From Aselliscus stoliczkanus (lineage: Eukaryota > Chordata > Mammalia > Chiroptera > Hipposideridae): a stretch of 64,000 bases of DNA. Each line of letters opens with the position of its first letter. The first letter of the stretch is position 1. The notes under the pieces are model-generated. The model was not told the origin of the DNA. It saw only the letters and a list, made by a program, of their open reading frames with translations, and made no database searches. A program made the translations under genes and the position numbers. Positions 62,086 to 64,000 of this stretch are shown in pieces. The stretch spans positions 51,870,771-51,934,770 of the forward strand of contig CM066737.1 in assembly GCA_033961575.1 (NCBI GenBank), written 5' to 3'.

Positions 62086-63173
62086 AAGAGGTAAAAAGGA
62101 AATCATTCAAAATAGCAAACAACTGGAACCAATGAACCCAATGTATTTCAAGTTATTGACATAACCATACAGAGAAAAGAATTACTTCAAGTGCCTTTGA
62201 AAAATGATATTTTAACTACAATTCCTGCGTGAAATGAGTCAATTCAAAGGGGAAAAATACAGCAAAGAAATAATCAATGGCATTTAAGAAATATATTATC
62301 ATTATTAAATTTGTTATTTTGTTAAATTATAAATTGCTATTTTGAATCAAATATAGGTATATCGTAGGACAAAGGAAATAATAAATTATATTAATGTCAT
62401 TAGGAATCAAAATTTTCACCTTATGGAGAGAGAGATGTCAAGGGAATTGAATAAAATATACGAAAAACTTTTTATTTTAAATTTCAGTTGGAAGTAATAA
62501 TATGTGAACTCATGGTATTTTTTTCTCCTAAAAATACATATTTCTGAACTCTGTCCACTGAAAAAGCATCAAAACAATGACAAATCCCATCCATAGCAAT
62601 GAAAACACCTAACATTCAGACTGTGGTATCAAAATCACATTTTTCACGAAAAAGAATCTGGAATCAGAGACATGGCCAATTAAAGATCTGGAGAGGAAGT
62701 GTATACAAAATAGCCTCAAGTGTTTTGTATCAGAAAGCAAGGAAATTGTCAAAGATCAATAGGGTATTCTCCAAAAGACACAGGACAGGGACCAGCTTAA
62801 GGGGGCTCCCACAGACCAAACATGTAAAAAGGAGGGCTTCAAAAAGAATAATGAGTACAACTGAAACATATAACTTCCACAGGTTTATAATGATAACAAA
62901 TTCAAAAAAACCTTTCTTGATCATCGTTCAAAGTTGTTGGTATGTCAACTCATTATCCTATTAGAATCCCAGTTGATAAATTAGAATTCTAGCTAATAAA
63001 TGAAGGATTTATAGAATTTTTTCAATCATCATTTTTGCAAATCTGAATTTAAAAATGGGTGTAGGCAATGATCATTAATGGATGCTAAACGATTAGGTGG
63101 CAATTGATGGGGAAATTTTTGAAGTCAGGGTCAGGCTCATATACCTGAGACAGCACTGATCAAACCTAGCATT
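62086..63173. other. Intron 4, unassigned part
   Basis: Contains a 121-codon frame (62599-62964) without recognisable motifs or splice context; regarded as chance or old repeat. Confidence 0.4.
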
Positions 63174-63190
63174 AAAAAGTGAGATAGACA

Positions 63191-63292
63191 GGGCAGGCCA
63201 AGTGGCACAGTGCTTAAGCGCTGGCTTGGGACGCCGGCGGCCCCAGTTTGGGTCCTACATGTGAAGGTCGGTGACACTGCCCTCAAAAAAAA
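63191..63292 (+). mobile_element. tRNA-derived SINE
   Basis: Sense copy; duplication aaaaagtgagatagaca / aaaaagtgagacaggca. Confidence 0.92.
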
Positions 63293-63679
63293 AAAAGTGA
63301 GACAGGCAGACATTTTGGCCATAAAATGTAATTCATTAGTAAGTACACAGCACTACGTTCTTTTTCTATTTATTTTTTTGCAGTATATTTACATACAGCA
63401 AAATTCACAAATTTTGTGTATAGCTCTTTCTTTAGCCCCAGAGAGCTCTCTAGTGCCTCTTGCAAGGTAACTTCCAATTTGCAGGAAATAAGAAGGAACA
63501 CAAAAACAATTTCAATGACATTGTGAGTAAACAATCTGCCAGATTCAGAATGTGGAACACAATACAATACAAATGACCCAGTTTCTCCAATGGTACAATA
63601 AAAGAGGCTTAAGAAAGATGGCAAGGAAATGCAACATGTGGACCTTGCTTGGGACCTTGGAGACAGTGTTCTCTCAGTC

Positions 63680-63745
63680 TCTAATTTAATAAATGAAGAA
63701 ACTGAGGCTCAGAAAAGTTAAATAGAATTTTCCAAAGGGCAGTAC
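63680..63745 (+). repeat. Possible MIR fragment
   Basis: aagaaactgaggctcagaaa resembles the conserved MIR core end. Short and diverged. Confidence 0.45.
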
Positions 63746-64000
63746 TATTTAAACTACAGTTTCCACCTCATTTTTTAAAAAACAGACTGACATACACGTT
63801 AATGTAAAAGTTTTTCAGAAAAATTACACTAAACGTGCACCTCAAATTTGAGGCAAATTCTGATTTCCAGAACATTAAACCTTGAAAAATCATACATCTT
63901 AGAATTGAGGGAATGTATTCATCCAAAAAGTAGTTATTCTTTAACATAATGGTTTAAACCATTGTTTCCCAGACTTGCTCTCTTCAAGATACACAATGAA

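Noticed and set aside
62599..62964. 121-codon plus-strand frame in intron 4
   Set aside because: No recognisable domain, no promoter or splice context, AT-rich; probably chance or an old repeat.

Overview
The window is vertebrate, specifically mammalian, intronic DNA carrying the middle of one large gene on the minus strand. Twenty-five short Gly-X-Y-encoding exons with AG/GT borders spell the N-terminal half of the triple helix of the collagen IV alpha-5 chain, COL4A5. The assignment rests on diagnostic non-collagenous interruptions ([25 protein letters not shown]-type Cys pair written here as [20 protein letters not shown]) and on an exon-length and phase series identical to the one I know for human COL4A5 exons 5 to 29 (45, 63, 54, 27, 81 ... 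105, 98, 151 nt; 2,119 nt in total). Exons 1-4 lie beyond the right edge and exons 30-51 beyond the left edge. COL4A5 is X-linked in placental mammals, so this is most likely X-chromosome sequence; the L1 density fits.

The organism is probably a bat, and among bats most likely a rhinolophoid (horseshoe or leaf-nosed type). The evidence is a very abundant tRNA-derived SINE starting with GGCCGGCCGAGTGGC, composite SINEs whose tail reads like the Rhin-1 family, half-L1-type (HAL1-like) elements, and several internally deleted mariners. This is inference from repeats, not a database match.

Layout, left to right (gene runs right to left): 1-13,533 is intron 29, built of nested old and young L1 pieces, SINEs and a Tigger-like MITE. 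13,534-22,009 holds exons 29 to 22 with a mariner remnant, a palindromic mariner MITE next to exon 25 and a tetranucleotide microsatellite next to exon 23. 22,010-32,121 is intron 21, swollen by a 5.8-kb L1 that lacks ORF1 and by a second, internally deleted L1 copy. 32,122-46,394 holds exons 21 to 11, with a long antisense L1 in intron 19 and a solo LTR in intron 17. 46,395-54,662 holds introns 10 and 9, the latter with a HAL1-like element and a second mariner. 54,663-61,035 holds exons 9 to 5, with a second solo LTR and composite SINEs. 61,036-64,000 is part of intron 4.

No RNA gene, CRISPR array, promoter or independent host gene is supported. The product is one chain of the alpha3-alpha4-alpha5 and alpha5-alpha5-alpha6 collagen IV protomers of basement membranes. 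I see no undescribed biological system; the most interesting leads are mobile elements abutting COL4A5 splice sites, two L1 copies sharing one ORF2 deletion junction, and a modular composite SINE family.
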